Origin: an uncultured Bacilli bacterium
GTDB lineage: Bacteria > Bacillota_I > Bacilli_A > RF39 > UBA660
DNA length: 26,426 bases
NCBI GenBank assembly: GCA_947632275.1
Contig: CANROR010000010.1
Span: 1-26,426 of the forward strand
Reading direction: 5' to 3'
The translations under genes were made by a program, and so were the position numbers. Each line of letters opens with the position of its first letter. Position 1 is the first letter of the stretch. Below are positions 15,375-21,979 of the stretch, piece after piece. The notes under the pieces were generated by a model, which searched no databases, was not told the origin of the DNA, and was given only the letters and a program-made list of their open reading frames with translations.

Positions 15375-15619
15375 TTTTTTCGCCTACTTAAAACTAAATT
15401 CACTAAATCTTTTTGGGTATTATCATGTTTATTATAAGTTAATAAAAAAGTATCAATATCTTTTACTTCATAATGATTGATAATTTCTCGACAATTATAA
15501 CAATATAAATATTTTAAATGACTAGCTTTCTTTTGCCGACCTTTTCGGCGATAAATAGTAGTAATATTGCCACATTTTGGACAAATAAGATCGGTGCTAA
15601 CATAATTATTATAATTCAT
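15371..15619 (-). CDS. Small zinc-ribbon protein between prfA and prmC
   Basis: An 82-residue protein I cannot assign to a named family. Two CxxC pairs (CPKCG at 13-16 and CYNC at 40-43) frame a basic stretch RRKGRQKKASHLKYLY, giving a four-Cys zinc ribbon that probably binds nucleic acid. I chose the ATG at 15619, which overlaps the last 11 nt of prfA; a TTG 12 nt further upstream is possible. Its TGA overlaps the prmC ATG. Both junctions predict translational coupling with the release factor and its methylase, hinting at a role in translation. This gene is not present at this place in B. subtilis. Confidence 0.8.
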   Translation of the reverse strand: MNYNNYVSTDLICPKCGNITTIYRRKGRQKKASHLKYLYCYNCREIINHYEVKDIDTFLLTYNKHDNTQKDLVNLVLSRRKK

Positions 15620-16673
15620 TAGAACCTGCAAGTTTTAATTTCAAATCTTCGGTAATAAGCGAATCAATAATTGGATCTAAATTACCATTCATAACCCTAT
15701 CAAGTTCCATAATGGAAAAATTGGTTCGATGATCTGTAACCCGATTTTGCGGATAATTATAGGTCCGAATTTTTTCGCTTCGATCCCCTGTCCCAATCTT
15801 ATTTTTTCTTTCACTACCTAATTCTTTTTCTTGTTCTTGAAGTAAATTATCATAAAGCTTAGCTTTTAACATTTTCATCGCATTTTCTTTATTTTTAAGT
15901 TGACTTCTTTCCGTTTGGCAAGTAACAACGACGCCCGTCGGCAGATGTGTAATCCGGACGGCCGAATTGGAAGTATTGACGGATTGACCGCCCGCCCCGG
16001 AAGAATGATAAACATCAATTTTTAAATCACTTTCTTTAATATCAATATTAACATCTTCGGCTTCCGGCATAACTAAAACGGTGGCCGTTGAAGTATGAAC
16101 CCGTCCTTGCGTTTCCGTCGAAGGAATTCGTTGAACTCGATGGGAACCACTTTCATATTTTAGTTTGGAATAAACATTTTCGCCCTTAACCATATATTCA
16201 ATTTGGGAATAACCCCCACTGGTGCCTTCCACTTCATGCATTACTTCAATTTTCCAACCATTCTTATCGGCATAATAAGAATACATGCGAAATAAATCCC
16301 CCGCGAAAATATTAGCTTCATCGCCCCCGGCGGCGCCTCTTATTTCCATAATAACATTTTTCCCATCATTAACATCTTTAGGAACTAACATTATTTCTAA
16401 TTTTTCTTTTAAGTTAGCTTCTTCTAGGGTTAATCTTTCAACTTCTTCTAAAGCAAAATCTTTTAATTCCGGATCATTTTCCATTTCTTTAGCTTGCTTT
16501 AAGTCATCACAAACTTTTTTATATTCTTCATAAACTTCGACGATTTCTTTTAAATCACTTTGTTCTTTTGATAAAGTCTTTAATTTATTAAAATCATTTA
16601 ATACTTCTGGCTTCACTAATTCTTCTGATAATTCTTGGTATTTAGCCACAATTGCTTCTAATCTATTAATCAT
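15609..16673 (-). CDS. prfA: Peptide chain release factor 1
   Basis: Reads UAA and UAG stop codons and triggers peptide release. The 354 residues have the GGQ catalytic motif at 228-230 (SSGAGGQSVNTSNSAV) and the stop-codon recognition tripeptide PST (184-186) at the position of the RF1 PxT motif, inside HRVQRIPSTETQGRVHTS, which separates it from RF2 (SPF). The ATG at 16673 is preceded by AAGGAGG. First gene of an apparent operon with the zinc ribbon, prmC, spoIIR and mntP. Confidence 0.98.
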   Translation of the reverse strand: MINRLEAIVAKYQELSEELVKPEVLNDFNKLKTLSKEQSDLKEIVEVYEEYKKVCDDLKQAKEMENDPELKDFALEEVERLTLEEANLKEKLEIMLVPKDVNDGKNVIMEIRGAAGGDEANIFAGDLFRMYSYYADKNGWKIEVMHEVEGTSGGYSQIEYMVKGENVYSKLKYESGSHRVQRIPSTETQGRVHTSTATVLVMPEAEDVNIDIKESDLKIDVYHSSGAGGQSVNTSNSAVRITHLPTGVVVTCQTERSQLKNKENAMKMLKAKLYDNLLQEQEKELGSERKNKIGTGDRSEKIRTYNYPQNRVTDHRTNFSIMELDRVMNGNLDPIIDSLITEDLKLKLAGSNEL

Positions 16674-16691
16674 AAGAATCCTCCTTGTTTC

Positions 16692-16719
16692 ATTTTATCA
16701 AATATTAGGGAAAAAACAA
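16692..16719 (-). promoter_or_regulatory. Probable promoter of the prfA operon
   Basis: The minus strand has TGATAAAAT (an extended -10, TAAAAT at 16697-16692) with TTGTTT (16719-16714) 16 bp upstream. It lies in the 61-nt gap behind the amidoligase gene, which shows no terminator, so read-through from that gene is also possible. Confidence 0.5.
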
Positions 16720-16734
16720 ACTTTTTTAACTAAT

Positions 16735-17781
16735 TTATTTCGTAAATGGTTTAGCTTTTTTTAATATTTTAGTAGACACTTCATTATTTTTTAAATATTG
16801 TTTTAAAAAATATATTTTATCAATATTTCGGGCAAAAATTAAATCACTAAATTCTAAGGCTTGTTTTAAGTATATGTCACTATAACTATTTAAATTATTA
16901 TATTTTCGCCCATTTATTCGTTCTCTTTCTTTAATTATATCTTCTTGATATAATGCCCCAACCCCATTGGTAAGCATATTGACAAATAAATTTACATTAT
17001 TTTGCCAGATAATAGGATTAATGCTTCCATTGGGGCATCTAAACTCAATAGTATTTCTAATTTGAAAACTATGAAAATCTTTAACATTATTAAAATTTAA
17101 AGCTTCATTACGGCAATTTTTCTTAAAAGTATCGCGGTGAAATAATTGGCAAATTTCCCTAAATAAGTCTTTAATTGAATCATTATTTTGAACTAAGTCT
17201 TGAAATAATTCATAATGACTTCGAATAAGGTCGGCAACTGGCATCGCATAACCCATGATTCGAGGTCGCGGTGTTAAATACTCGCCATAACAAAAACGAT
17301 AAATAATATTTTCATAAGTCATCCAAAGATTTAAAAAATGCCATAATTTTTGCGTATCATCATTTAAAATATTAGCGCCAATATGAACATGACCGGCAGC
17401 ATATTTTTTTATTTTGGCATGTTTTTTTAAATACTGACAAATTAGATTTAATTGTTCCCAACAAACTTCACTATCACTTAAAATGGGAGATGTTACTTCA
17501 CCACCTTTTGGCACTGAAAAATCTTTTGTGACTTGCCAAGCCGGTTCTTCACTTATATAGTCTAAATTTTGGCGAGCTAAAAATCTCTGCATTGGCTTTT
17601 TTCTTAACCAATCACATTCTATTTCTAAGCCATACGTAACTGATGGATCAAGCCCTAAATACGTACGATAATCCAACATATAATTATCTATTAAAGCCAA
17701 AAAATCCGCGAGCTCATTCGCCGTTAAGTTGGCTAAAATTAAATTTTCATTAGGATTGATAGTTTTAAAAATATTTTCCAT
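16735..17781 (-). CDS. Amidoligase-family protein (COOH-NH2 ligase fold)
   Basis: The 348 residues show the pattern of the putative amidoligase family (Amidoligase_2), related in fold to glutamine synthetase and glutamate-cysteine ligases: YGLEIECD (50-57) with metal-binding acidic residues, WQVTKDFSV..GGEVTSPIL (82-101), AAGHVHIGANIL (128-139) and IRNTIEFRCPNGSINP (241-256). Such enzymes join a carboxyl and an amine at the cost of ATP. There is no partner peptidase, transporter or glutamine amidotransferase gene beside it, so the substrate is unknown. It has a consensus promoter and lies between an unknown small gene and prfA. The ATG is preceded by AGAGGG. The family is fairly sure, the function open. 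Confidence 0.85.
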   Translation of the reverse strand: MENIFKTINPNENLILANLTANELADFLALIDNYMLDYRTYLGLDPSVTYGLEIECDWLRKKPMQRFLARQNLDYISEEPAWQVTKDFSVPKGGEVTSPILSDSEVCWEQLNLICQYLKKHAKIKKYAAGHVHIGANILNDDTQKLWHFLNLWMTYENIIYRFCYGEYLTPRPRIMGYAMPVADLIRSHYELFQDLVQNNDSIKDLFREICQLFHRDTFKKNCRNEALNFNNVKDFHSFQIRNTIEFRCPNGSINPIIWQNNVNLFVNMLTNGVGALYQEDIIKERERINGRKYNNLNSYSDIYLKQALEFSDLIFARNIDKIYFLKQYLKNNEVSTKILKKAKPFTK

Positions 17782-17815
17782 TTACTTACCCTCTCGCCCT
17801 TTGTTGGCCCCAACT

Positions 17816-17843
17816 ATTATAATATGATTTAAAACATTGTCAA
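17816..17843 (-). promoter_or_regulatory. Promoter of the amidoligase-family gene
   Basis: The minus strand has perfect TTGACA (17843-17838) and TATAAT (17821-17816) boxes 16 bp apart. The expected start region holds a short inverted repeat, GTTGG/CCAAC, which could be an operator or a leader hairpin. Confidence 0.88.
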
Positions 17844-17844
17844 T

Positions 17845-17872
17845 AAAAAAGAAAAGTTAAATTCCTTTTCTT
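17845..17872 (-). terminator. Terminator overlapping the stop codon of the 146-residue gene
   Basis: AAGAAAAG/CTTTTCTT, 8 bp with an 8-nt loop, is followed on the minus strand by TTTT. The stem includes the first two bases read from the stop codon at 17871-17873. Confidence 0.8.
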
Positions 17873-18311
17873 ATCTACTTATTTCCACAGTTTGTTTTTC
17901 GGTATTCTGAGGTACTTGACTATAAATTAATTGTTCAACGTCTTTTATTTTTCTTGCCGAATTATATTTAACTTTTAAGATTATTGATTTATTAACTTCA
18001 TTACTAGGAACTAATTCTATTTCTCCAATATTGTTTTGGCGGATTAAATTATCCACTAATTCCATGAAATCTAAGGAATAATCTAAAACATTAATGGCAA
18101 AAACAAATTCTTCATTTTCCTTAAAATAAGCTTCTCCTTCACTTTCGGTATATTTTTTATTGACCATTAACCGACAAACATTTTCATAAATTCGGGCCAA
18201 AAATATTTCATATTGTTCCACACATTTAGCATAATCTTTATATAATTTTTCACATTTTAAATAATTAACTTTTAAATTTTCCAATTTTTCTTTAATAATT
18301 TCTCTATCCAT
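17871..18311 (-). CDS. Uncharacterised 146-residue protein
   Basis: I do not recognise the family. Residues 1-60 are strongly charged and helical (DREIIKEKLENLKVNYLKCE), likely a coiled coil. A helical middle (about 65-92) follows, then a beta-like segment IILKVKYNSARKIKDVEQLI. There is no signal peptide, membrane segment or metal motif. It has its own promoter (perfect TTGACA) and its own terminator. The ATG is preceded by GAGGG. Gene-like spacing and dedicated signals make it a real gene despite the lack of recognised relatives. Confidence 0.8.
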   Translation of the reverse strand: MDREIIKEKLENLKVNYLKCEKLYKDYAKCVEQYEIFLARIYENVCRLMVNKKYTESEGEAYFKENEEFVFAINVLDYSLDFMELVDNLIRQNNIGEIELVPSNEVNKSIILKVKYNSARKIKDVEQLIYSQVPQNTEKQTVEISR

Positions 18312-18331
18312 TATCCCTCACCATTTTTATA

Positions 18332-18361
18332 ACCATATCATATTTACCACCTCTTTGTCAA
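18332..18361 (-). promoter_or_regulatory. Promoter of the 146-residue protein gene
   Basis: The minus strand has TTGACA (18361-18356), 18 bp, then TATGGT (18337-18332) with TGA before it as an extended -10. It lies right after the rpoE terminator. Confidence 0.65.
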
Positions 18362-18381
18362 AAATTGGCCTTAATTTAAGC

Positions 18382-18407
18382 AAAAAAGATTAGTCTAACC
18401 TAATCTT
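18382..18407 (-). terminator. Terminator overlapping the rpoE stop codon
   Basis: AAGATTAG/CTAATCTT, 8 bp with a 6-nt loop, is followed on the minus strand by TTTT. The first bases of the 5' arm belong to the rpoE stop codon (18408-18406). Confidence 0.88.
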
Positions 18408-18855
18408 ATAAATTTTGTTCGTCTTCTTCGTTACTATCGATAACGACTAAATCGGCCAAATCATCCTCATCAGTATCGTCAGTTTCATCTTCTTGATCAT
18501 AAAAGATATCTTCGTCATCGGGATTTTCTTCTTCTACTACTTCATCTTCTGTATCTTCGATTTCACTTTCTAATTCATCATCACTATCTTCAATGACAAA
18601 ATCCGCTTTATGACGAGATTGTAAATCCCAGAAACCATTTTTTAACATCACGAATTTTTTATTCGTCGACATAACTTCAAAGAAATCAACTAAATGATTT
18701 TCAACAGATGAATCTGGTAATTCTAATACTTTATTGATTTTTTTAAAAATATCAATAAGTTTCATCTTCTTTCCTGATTCTTGTAACACTAAATAGGCAA
18801 TATCATCATAACCCATTAGTTCTAATTCTTCTTTAGGTATTTCACTTAATTTCAT
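18406..18855 (-). CDS. rpoE: RNA polymerase delta subunit
   Basis: Delta is a Gram-positive RNA polymerase subunit that speeds recycling and displaces non-specifically bound nucleic acid. The 149 residues comprise an N-terminal HARE-HTH domain (about 1-78, with GYDDIAYLVLQESGKKMKLI and KNGFWDLQSR) and an unstructured, extremely acidic tail (about 82-149, mostly Asp/Glu) that mimics nucleic acid. The ATG follows AAGGAGG, which lies just behind the argS stop, 12 nt away, so it is the last gene of ywiB-argS-rpoE. The order argS-rpoE is conserved in Bacilli. Confidence 0.96.
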   Translation of the reverse strand: MKLSEIPKEELELMGYDDIAYLVLQESGKKMKLIDIFKKINKVLELPDSSVENHLVDFFEVMSTNKKFVMLKNGFWDLQSRHKADFVIEDSDDELESEIEDTEDEVVEEENPDDEDIFYDQEDETDDTDEDDLADLVVIDSNEEDEQNL

Positions 18856-18867
18856 AATTTTTCCTCC

Positions 18868-20475
18868 TTACATTTTTTCTGGGGGGATAACCCCAATTAA
18901 GCTAAGTGCATTTTCTAAAGTTATTTTTACGCCTTTTATTAAATCTAAATTTTCTTGGGTTTCTTGTTTATCTTCCGTAAGAATGCGCTTCTTACTATAA
19001 AAAGCATGAAATTCTGTCGCTAAATCATAAGCATATTTCGTAATTAAATGCGGAAGTTCTTTTAAAGCTGCATCTTTAACGACATCCGGGAATTCATATA
19101 CTTTTTCTAAAACATTATATGCATCATTATTATTTAATGTCGTATAATTTGTTATTTTTTCCTTATTTTCTTGGGAATTTAAAATTGAACAAATTCTGGC
19201 ATAAGCATAAGAAACATAATAAACGGGATTTTCATTAGATTTAGCTTTGGCTTCTGTCAAATCAAAATCCATTTGGGTATCTAGGCTATATCTTGAGAAG
19301 AAATAACGCGCCGCATTAACGCCAACTTCTTCAATTAATTCTTTTAATGTCACCGATTTGCCAGTTCTTTTGCTCATTTTCACAACTTCGCCATTTTCGA
19401 CCAAACGCACCAGTTGTAAAAGTTTAACTTCGAGTTTTTCTTCATCTTGGCCGTAAGCTTTCATACTACTTTTTAATCTTGCTACATAACCATGATGGTC
19501 GGTTCCTAAAATATCAATCATTTTATCATATTTCCGACGATATTTATCTAAGTGATAGGCAATGTCGGAAACTAAATAAGTGTGCGAGCCGTCTTCTTTT
19601 TTTAAAACATGATCTTTATCATCGAGTAAACTACTACATTTAAACCAGATAGCCCCATCTTTTTCATAAGTATAACCCTTTTCTTTTAATTCATTTATTA
19701 CTTTATCAATACTATATTCTTCGGTAATTGCTTTTTCACTCGTAAATTTATCATAAGTAATGCGATATTCTTCTAAATCTTGAATAATTTTGGCTAGTAA
19801 TTCTTTAGTCCCTAGTTCTTTAAAATAATCAAGATTTTCTTCAAGTAAGTTTTCCCCATGTTCCGTATATAACTTTTGCGCAATATCTTTTATTTCTTGA
19901 CCAAAATAACCATTTTCAGGCATCGCACTTTCTTTACCACATAACTCTTGATAACGAGCCAGAATTGATAAACCTAAATTAGTTATTTGACTGCCCGCAT
20001 CATTAATATAATATTCTTTAGTAACATCAAAACCGGAGAAAGTTAAAATTCGGGCTAAAGAATCACCATAAGCACCACCCCGAGCATTACCTAAATGTAA
20101 AATTCCCGTCGGATTAGCGCTCACAAATTCAATATTATATTTTTTACCCTTACCAATATCAGAACTACCATAAGCCTTACCTTGTTCTAAACATTCTTTT
20201 AAATTAGTAAGTAAATAATCTTTACTAACAAAAAAGTTAATAAAACCAGGGGCCTTTATTTCCACTTTTAAAATGTTGGCATCATTAATATTAGCAACAA
20301 TTAAATTAGCAATTTCCATCGGATTTTTGCCTAAAACTTTGGCTAGTTTTAAAGCGATATTACAAGAATAATCCCCATTTTCTTTAGTTTTTGGTTTTTC
20401 AATTGTAATATCTTCTTCCATAATATCTAGTTTTTTTAAACTATCTTTAACTAGCTGTTGGAGTTTTTCTTTCAT
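18868..20475 (-). CDS. argS: Arginine-tRNA ligase
   Basis: Class I aminoacyl-tRNA synthetase that charges tRNA-Arg. The 535 residues contain an N-terminal tRNA-recognition domain (about 1-110), the HIGH-type signature HLGN (127-130) inside SANPTGILHLGNARGGAYGD, the KMSK motif at 366-369 (VVKMSKRTGKSVTL), and the C-terminal anticodon-binding helical domain ending in the usual Pro-rich tail. The ATG lies 4 nt after the upstream stop codon, so it is co-transcribed with the DUF1934 gene before it and rpoE after it. Length is close to the family norm. Confidence 0.98.
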   Translation of the reverse strand: MKEKLQQLVKDSLKKLDIMEEDITIEKPKTKENGDYSCNIALKLAKVLGKNPMEIANLIVANINDANILKVEIKAPGFINFFVSKDYLLTNLKECLEQGKAYGSSDIGKGKKYNIEFVSANPTGILHLGNARGGAYGDSLARILTFSGFDVTKEYYINDAGSQITNLGLSILARYQELCGKESAMPENGYFGQEIKDIAQKLYTEHGENLLEENLDYFKELGTKELLAKIIQDLEEYRITYDKFTSEKAITEEYSIDKVINELKEKGYTYEKDGAIWFKCSSLLDDKDHVLKKEDGSHTYLVSDIAYHLDKYRRKYDKMIDILGTDHHGYVARLKSSMKAYGQDEEKLEVKLLQLVRLVENGEVVKMSKRTGKSVTLKELIEEVGVNAARYFFSRYSLDTQMDFDLTEAKAKSNENPVYYVSYAYARICSILNSQENKEKITNYTTLNNNDAYNVLEKVYEFPDVVKDAALKELPHLITKYAYDLATEFHAFYSKKRILTEDKQETQENLDLIKGVKITLENALSLIGVIPPEKM

Positions 20476-20479
20476 TTAA

Positions 20480-20821
20480 TCACTCTTTCAATTCTACAAT
20501 AATTTGTTTATTTTCATCTTCTAATTTATAACTTAAGGTCCAAATATTATTTTGATAGTGCCAATTAGTTTCAATCTTAAATTCAAATTTCTTATCACTA
20601 TCTAAAATGATTATACATAAATTATTGACAAAATCAATCCTAAATATAACATTACCGTCAATTTTTTCGTAAATTTTACTTTTTAAATCAATTTTATGAC
20701 TACCATATTCATCACTAACTTGCAAATATTCATCAGTTTCATACTTAAAATCCGTATGTTTATTTTTAAAAACTAATTTATCATTATTATAAAGTGACCA
20801 ATTAATAAACAAATTACTCAT
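20480..20821 (-). CDS. ywiB: DUF1934 (YwiB-like) beta-barrel protein
   Basis: The 113 residues are rich in beta strands (WSLYNNDKLVF, VIFRIDFVNNLCIIIL, IWTLSYKLEDENKQIIVEL), as expected for the calycin-like YwiB family, which lies immediately before argS in B. subtilis and relatives. The sequence alone is divergent and synteny carries much of the call. The ATG is only 2 nt from AAGGAG; a TTG three codons later has an 11-nt spacing, so the start is uncertain by three residues. Function unknown. It begins the ywiB-argS-rpoE unit behind an extended -10 promoter. Confidence 0.82.
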   Translation of the reverse strand: MSNLFINWSLYNNDKLVFKNKHTDFKYETDEYLQVSDEYGSHKIDLKSKIYEKIDGNVIFRIDFVNNLCIIILDSDKKFEFKIETNWHYQNNIWTLSYKLEDENKQIIVELKE

Positions 20822-20840
20822 CTCTCCTTTTTTAACCCCA

Positions 20841-20868
20841 ATTATAACATGCCTGATTAAAAAAGCAA
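20841..20868 (-). promoter_or_regulatory. Promoter of ywiB-argS-rpoE
   Basis: The minus strand has TGTTATAAT (perfect extended -10 at 20846-20841) with TTGCTT (20868-20863) 16 bp upstream, just after the terminator of the decayed gene. Confidence 0.75.
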
Positions 20869-20870
20869 TA

Positions 20871-20901
20871 AAAAATTAGCAATACTTTATTTTCTTGCTA
20901 A
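20871..20901 (-). terminator. Terminator of the decayed gene
   Basis: TTAGCAA/TTGCTAA, 7 bp with a 12-nt loop, is followed on the minus strand by five T. It lies 5 nt behind the TAA at 20909-20907, the last stop of the decayed reading frame, and so marks the original gene end. Confidence 0.75.
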
Positions 20902-20906
20902 CCTTC

Positions 20907-21652
20907 TTACTTATCTAAAACTTTTTTTAATAATAATTTTCATTCCTTTTTATCTTTGGCAAAATTACCATTTAATTTTTGAGTCAATTCCGCGATTTGT
21001 TTTTGGATGTCAACTTCTTTTAATTGATCATATTCGTCTACTTTTTGATTTATTATATCCAGATGACTTCTTATAAAATCCTTTCTTAAAGCCAGAAGCG
21101 TTTCTTATTTAATATTTTCAACATTATTAATTCTCCGATAAGTAATAACATAATCCATGAATTCTTTTAGATAAGGAAATTGCTCATTTTTTAATAAAGG
21201 TTTAACATCGCCTTCGCCATTAATATAGTAATTAATTGCATTATAAAATTTTTCTTCGTATTCAAAAGTATTTTTGCTTGGTTTTTTTGTACGTGAAGAA
21301 AAATATTTTTTCTTGATGATAAACGCATCATTATTGGTTGTTAAAGACGCAATATCTTCGGGCAAATAATTAGCTTGCCATAGGTAACTGTCAAAATTAG
21401 ATCTTGATAAACAAATTGATGGCCTTCAAAAATACTGACAATACTAGCAAGTATTGGACCTAAAACACGCATATCAAAGCCAACATACTTTTCAATAAAA
21501 CGCACATTTCGATTAAATAATTCATCATAATAGCTATCAACATCTTTTTGTAATTTTGCATATAATTTTTCATCAAAATGAGTTTTTAAATAAAACGAAT
21601 CATCTTGATATTGTTTTCTTAATTTATCAAAAACAGTCAAATATTCTACCAT
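20907..21652 (-). pseudogene. Decayed gene of unknown function (one frameshift, two in-frame stops)
   Basis: Three open pieces join into one protein of about 248 codons. The first starts at the ATG at 21652 (MVEYLTVFDKL, preceded by GGAGGG) and runs to about 21377, where one base seems to be lost. The frame then continues NYLPEDIASLTTNN and so on to a TAA at 21107-21105, goes on in frame (ETLLALRKDFIRSHLDIINQ, coiled-coil-like) to a TGA at 20942-20940, and continues to a TAA at 20909-20907. A terminator follows 5 nt later, placed as in the intact genes of this window. Family not recognised. Alternatives are sequencing errors, or the 5' part still being translated as a 103-residue protein. No strong promoter is visible. 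Confidence 0.75.
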
Positions 21653-21710
21653 AAACCCTCCAATTAAAATAATCATAAACTTTTTTCCCTTAAAAATCAA
21701 TATCATTGGC

Positions 21711-21739
21711 TTGTAAAATTTCTAAATATTGTTTATAAT
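21711..21739 (+). promoter_or_regulatory. Promoter of the short convergent RNA (RNA II)
   Basis: TTGTAA (21711-21716), 17 bp, then a perfect TATAAT (21734-21739). Transcription should start near 21746. No ORF follows, only hairpins and a terminator. Confidence 0.75.
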
Positions 21740-21760
21740 AAATATATGTTACCGGTTAGG

Positions 21761-21777
21761 TAACGCCTACGTGAGTA
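21761..21777 (+). repeat. Direct repeat b, copy in RNA II
   Basis: TAACGCCTACGTGAGTA matches TAACCTAGTGAGTA at 21912-21925 in the same orientation with small gaps (exact cores GTGAGTA and CTA). It is transcribed rightward here and leftward at the other copy, so the RNAs pair. Confidence 0.6.
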
Positions 21778-21788
21778 GACGTCACACC
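21775..21788 (+). repeat. Direct repeat a, copy in RNA II
   Basis: GTAGACGTCACACC matches GTAGGCGTCATAACC at 21965-21979 in the same orientation (nine of the first ten bases, then a shared ACC end). Here it is directly joined to repeat b; in the toxin transcript the two are about 38 nt apart. Confidence 0.6.
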
Positions 21789-21817
21789 ATATTTAAATTG
21801 GTTGACGTCTTTTTTTT
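21777..21817 (+). terminator. Terminator of RNA II
   Basis: AGACGTCA (21777-21784) pairs with TGACGTCT (21803-21810), extended by ACCA/TGGT past one bulged C, and is followed by T8 (21810-21817). It ends 2 nt from the toxin stop codon on the other strand. On the minus strand the same hairpin lacks a U-tract, so the toxin transcript must end further on. Confidence 0.88.
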
Positions 21818-21818
21818 G

Positions 21819-21887
21819 CTAAATTAATTTGAATATTATCAAGATGAGCAAAATTATTATGAGGAAAAGAATTACTTCTTTATTCAT
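21819..21887 (-). CDS. Putative small membrane toxin peptide (22 residues)
   Basis: Too short for usual gene calling. The peptide begins MNKEV and ends IIFKLI. Residues 5-19 are only Val, Ile, Leu and Phe, a single membrane helix flanked by Lys3 and Lys20. The ATG (21887-21885) is preceded by AGGTGATG (21898-21891), close to the window's common AGGTGA ribosome binding sites. A dedicated promoter lies 100 nt upstream. Size and composition are those of type I toxins such as Ibs, TxpA or Fst, though I see no sequence match to any of them and the Fst signature (Pro in the helix, WLxxR) is missing. The ribosome binding site can pair with a 5' leader segment and with RNA II. Toxicity is an inference. 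Confidence 0.72.
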   Translation of the reverse strand: MNKEVILFLIIILLILIIFKLI

Positions 21888-21911
21888 AACCATCACCTAT
21901 GCCTTAGTTCA

Positions 21912-21926
21912 TAACCTAGTGAGTAC
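21912..21926 (+). repeat. Direct repeat b, copy in the toxin mRNA leader
   Basis: TAACCTAGTGAGTAC, partner of 21761-21777. In the toxin mRNA its complement lies 13 nt upstream of the ribosome binding site, so antisense binding here would be placed to block initiation. Confidence 0.6.
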
Positions 21927-21964
21927 AAAACCCCCCTTCGCGAAAACTACTCAGATAAATTCTG

Positions 21965-21979
21965 GTAGGCGTCATAACC
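21965..21979 (+). repeat. Direct repeat a, copy in the toxin mRNA leader
   Basis: GTAGGCGTCATAACC, partner of 21775-21788. Its transcript (GACGCCUAC) is also the segment that can mask the toxin ribosome binding site within the mRNA. Confidence 0.6.

Larger units (their letters stand above)
21746..21817 (+). ncRNA. Probable antitoxin antisense RNA (RNA II, about 72 nt)
   Basis: The predicted transcript has hairpin 1 (GTTACC/GGTAAC, 21748-21764), hairpin 2 (CTAC-GTGA-GTAG, 21767-21778, a GNRA-type loop) and a terminator hairpin with a T8 run. It encodes nothing. It converges on a leftward transcript that encodes a small hydrophobic peptide, and its segments 21761-21777 and 21775-21788 are direct repeats of sequences in that transcript's 5' region, so the two RNAs are complementary there. 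It also carries CGCCUA (21764-21769), able to pair with the toxin ribosome binding site UAGGUG. Size and layout match RNA II of the par/Fst type I toxin-antitoxin locus. The antitoxin role is inferred. Confidence 0.7.

Noticed and set aside
20907..21107. Reading UGA (or UAA) as a sense codon to keep the 21-kb gene intact, as UGA is Trp in some Mollicutes.
   Set aside because: Conserved proteins here use TGG for Trp (for example the WW of SpoIIR), TGA ends secA and the zinc-ribbon gene at the expected places, a UAA is also present, and a frameshift is needed as well.
21366..21380. Programmed -1 frameshift joining the two halves of the broken gene.
   Set aside because: No X-XXY-YYZ slippery heptamer or downstream structure at the junction, and later in-frame stops show general decay.
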